The notes under the pieces: generated by a model
Seen by the model: the letters and a program-made list of their open reading frames with translations, nothing else
Told to the model about the DNA's origin: nothing
Database searches by the model: none
Part shown: one piece after another, positions 6,767 through 8,256 of the stretch
Layout: each line of letters opens with the position of its first letter
Numbering within the stretch: position 1 is the stretch's first letter
Translations under genes and position numbers: made by a program
DNA from: JBHIBD01 sp046758865
GTDB taxonomy: Bacteria > Planctomycetota > Brocadiia > Brocadiales > Bathyanammoxibiaceae
NCBI GenBank assembly: GCA_046758865.1
Contig: JBHIBD010000082.1
Location: 1 to 8,256 of the forward strand
DNA: 8,256 nucleotides
Reading direction: 5' to 3'

Positions 6767-6848
6767 AAATGATACATGGTGCTGGATCGACTCCTGCAGG
6801 GGTTCCAAAATTAGCGGGAAAGTTGAGTCAGAGGTTAATAACCTTATT

Positions 6849-8256
6849 TTACAACTTCCTTCTCCACTTCGGGCCTTCGGGTTTGTCTTCCAGGATGACA
6901 CCCAGCTCGCCGAGTTTCTTTCTGATTTCATCAGCCAGTTGCCACTGTTTGGCCCGCCGCAGGCCCTCCCTGGTCTCTACCAGCAGGTTTACCAGGCCCT
7001 CCTCCCTTTCATCTCGTCCGGCCTTCGGCTGAGGTTTTTCAGTAACTATGCCCAGTACCTCACCCCCAAAGGTGTGGTAGAAGGAATCAATCTCCTGGAG
7101 TGCCTTGAGGCTTATCTCCTGGCCGGAGTCGAGGATGATGTTAACCTCCCTGGAGAATTGGAAGAGCGCCCCCAGGGCCTCTGCGGTGTTAAAGTCGTCA
7201 TCCATTGCCCCAAAGAACCGCTTTCTGTGTTCGTCGACCTTCTTTAGTATGGTTTCTTCTGGAGGTTTCTCTTTGGCATGTCTGAGGCGTTCCTTTACTT
7301 CCATCATCGGTATTAGCAGATGCTCGAGGCCGCTGGCGGCGGCATTCATGGCCTCATCGGTATAGTCCAGCGGGCTGCGGTAATGGGAGTTGAGTATGAA
7401 AAACCGTACCACCTGGGGGTTGTGTACGGCGAAGGCACCCTTAAGGGTGACAAAGTTACCCAGAGACTTGCTCATCTTTTGCCCACCCACAGTGACCATA
7501 TTGTTATGCATCCAGCATCTTACGAAGGGTATCTCGTTTGCCGCCTCGCTCTGGGCTATCTCGCACTCGTGGTGTGGGAAAATGTTGTCGAGTCCACCAC
7601 CGTGGATGTCAAAGGTTTCGCCCAGGTATTTCATGGACATGGCCGAGCACTCCAGGTGCCACCCCGGAAAGCCGTATCCCCACGGGCTTCTCCACCGCAT
7701 GATATGGTTTGGCTGGGCCTTCTTCCAGAGGGCAAAATCCAGGGGGTAGCGCTTATTTGGATTGGGTTCTATTCGTACGGATGTCTGGAGTTCCTCAAGC
7801 CGTCTGCCGGAGAGCCTCCCGTACGCCTTGAATTTGTTGACATCGAAATACACTGAGCCACCTACTTCATATGCAAGCCCCTTTTCCAAGAGCTTTTCTA
7901 CCAACTCTATCTGCTCCGGTATGTGTCCGGTGGCCCTGGGAGCTATGTCTGCCCTTAGTATATTGAGGACGTCCATATCTTCGAAGTAGCTCTTCATGTA
8001 TTTTTCTACCAGTTCCATGGGCTCCACTCGCTCAAGCCGTGCCCGTTCTTCTATCTTGTCCTCGCCCTCGTCAGCGTTATCGGTCAGGTGGCCCACGTCT
8101 GTAATGTTCTGGACGTAGCGGACCTTATACTTTAGGTATCTGAGATAGCGGACGATGACGTCGAAGCTGACGTAGCTCTTGGCGTGTCCCAGGTGAGGAT
8201 GGTCATAGACCGTGGGGCCGCATACGTAGATACCCACCATGCCTGGGTGCAGTGGC
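6849..8256 (-). CDS. cysS: Cysteinyl-tRNA synthetase (CysRS), 5' end beyond the window
   Basis: Class I synthetase that charges tRNA-Cys in the cytoplasm. Numbering from the Met at 8240, the HIGH-type motif is HLGH (16-19) after VCGPTVYDHP, and KMSKS is at 255-259 within GGQKMSKSLGNFVTL. The zinc that selects cysteine would be held by Cys7, Cys198 (WHLEC), His223 and Glu227 (HHECE). The C-terminal helical and anticodon-binding part ends in LADEIRKKLGELGVILEDKPEGPKW, a typical ending, with TAA at 6849-6851. The Met at 8240 is not the real start: the frame stays open to the edge and encodes PLHPG just before it, the usual lead-in to VGIYVCGPTVYD in this family. About 15-20 further N-terminal residues should therefore lie outside the window. 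It runs in the same direction as the PIN-like gene, 182 bases downstream. Confidence 0.97.
   Translation of the reverse strand, partial: PLHPGMVGIYVCGPTVYDHPHLGHAKSYVSFDVIVRYLRYLKYKVRYVQNITDVGHLTDNADEGEDKIEERARLERVEPMELVEKYMKSYFEDMDVLNILRADIAPRATGHIPEQIELVEKLLEKGLAYEVGGSVYFDVNKFKAYGRLSGRRLEELQTSVRIEPNPNKRYPLDFALWKKAQPNHIMRWRSPWGYGFPGWHLECSAMSMKYLGETFDIHGGGLDNIFPHHECEIAQSEAANEIPFVRCWMHNNMVTVGGQKMSKSLGNFVTLKGAFAVHNPQVVRFFILNSHYRSPLDYTDEAMNAAASGLEHLLIPMMEVKERLRHAKEKPPEETILKKVDEHRKRFFGAMDDDFNTAEALGALFQFSREVNIILDSGQEISLKALQEIDSFYHTFGGEVLGIVTEKPQPKAGRDEREEGLVNLLVETREGLRRAKQWQLADEIRKKLGELGVILEDKPEGPKWRRKL

Noticed and set aside
6767..6848. tRNA fragment or attachment site suggested by a GGGGTTCCAAAA stretch
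   Set aside because: No pairing arms or acceptor end can be built, and no integrase or duplicated tRNA end is present in the window.
6741..7247. Plus-strand open frame of 168 codons
   Set aside because: It lies opposite cysS, whose motifs are unmistakable; its translation has no recognisable domain and its start is inside the REP-like hairpin.
7320..7856. Plus-strand open frame of 178 codons
   Set aside because: Antisense shadow of the most conserved part of cysS, with no ribosome site or recognisable motif.

Overview
The window looks like ordinary chromosomal DNA of a diderm (Gram-negative-type) bacterium with roughly balanced base composition. The evidence is bacterial class I aminoacyl-tRNA synthetases, a DNA polymerase III delta subunit, Shine-Dalgarno sites before most genes, a tRNA with an encoded CCA end, and a probable lipoprotein with a TonB/TolA-type C-terminal domain. 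I cannot name the species. The short palindromic repeats in two intergenic gaps are of a kind seen in many environmental genomes and do not settle the phylum.

Layout, left to right. A tRNA-Ala(GGC) gene lies on the minus strand (27-102). A gene-free stretch of about 370 bases follows, holding an imperfect inverted repeat (180-320) and a dyad-rich leuS promoter region (363-447). The plus strand then carries leuS (leucyl-tRNA synthetase), a 246-base gap with a good sigma70-type promoter and several dyads, a putative lipoprotein with a TonB/TolA-like C-terminus, holA (DNA polymerase III delta) and talC (transaldolase). The last three are closely spaced (45 and 22 bases) and probably form an operon. 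talC meets, tail to tail with a 20-base overlap, a minus-strand gene for a large unrecognised protein with PIN-nuclease-like signatures. Upstream of that gene is a pair of inverted REP-like hairpins (6703-6766). Last is cysS (cysteinyl-tRNA synthetase) on the minus strand, cut off at its 5' end by the window edge.

Most of the content is housekeeping: translation (tRNA-Ala, LeuRS, CysRS), replication clamp loading (HolA) and the non-oxidative pentose phosphate pathway (transaldolase). The order leuS - lipoprotein - holA recalls the leuS-lptE-holA order of many Gram-negatives, but here the middle gene looks TonB/TolA-like rather than LptE-like. The parts least explained by known biology are that lipoprotein, the PIN-like protein, and the palindromic intergenic elements.
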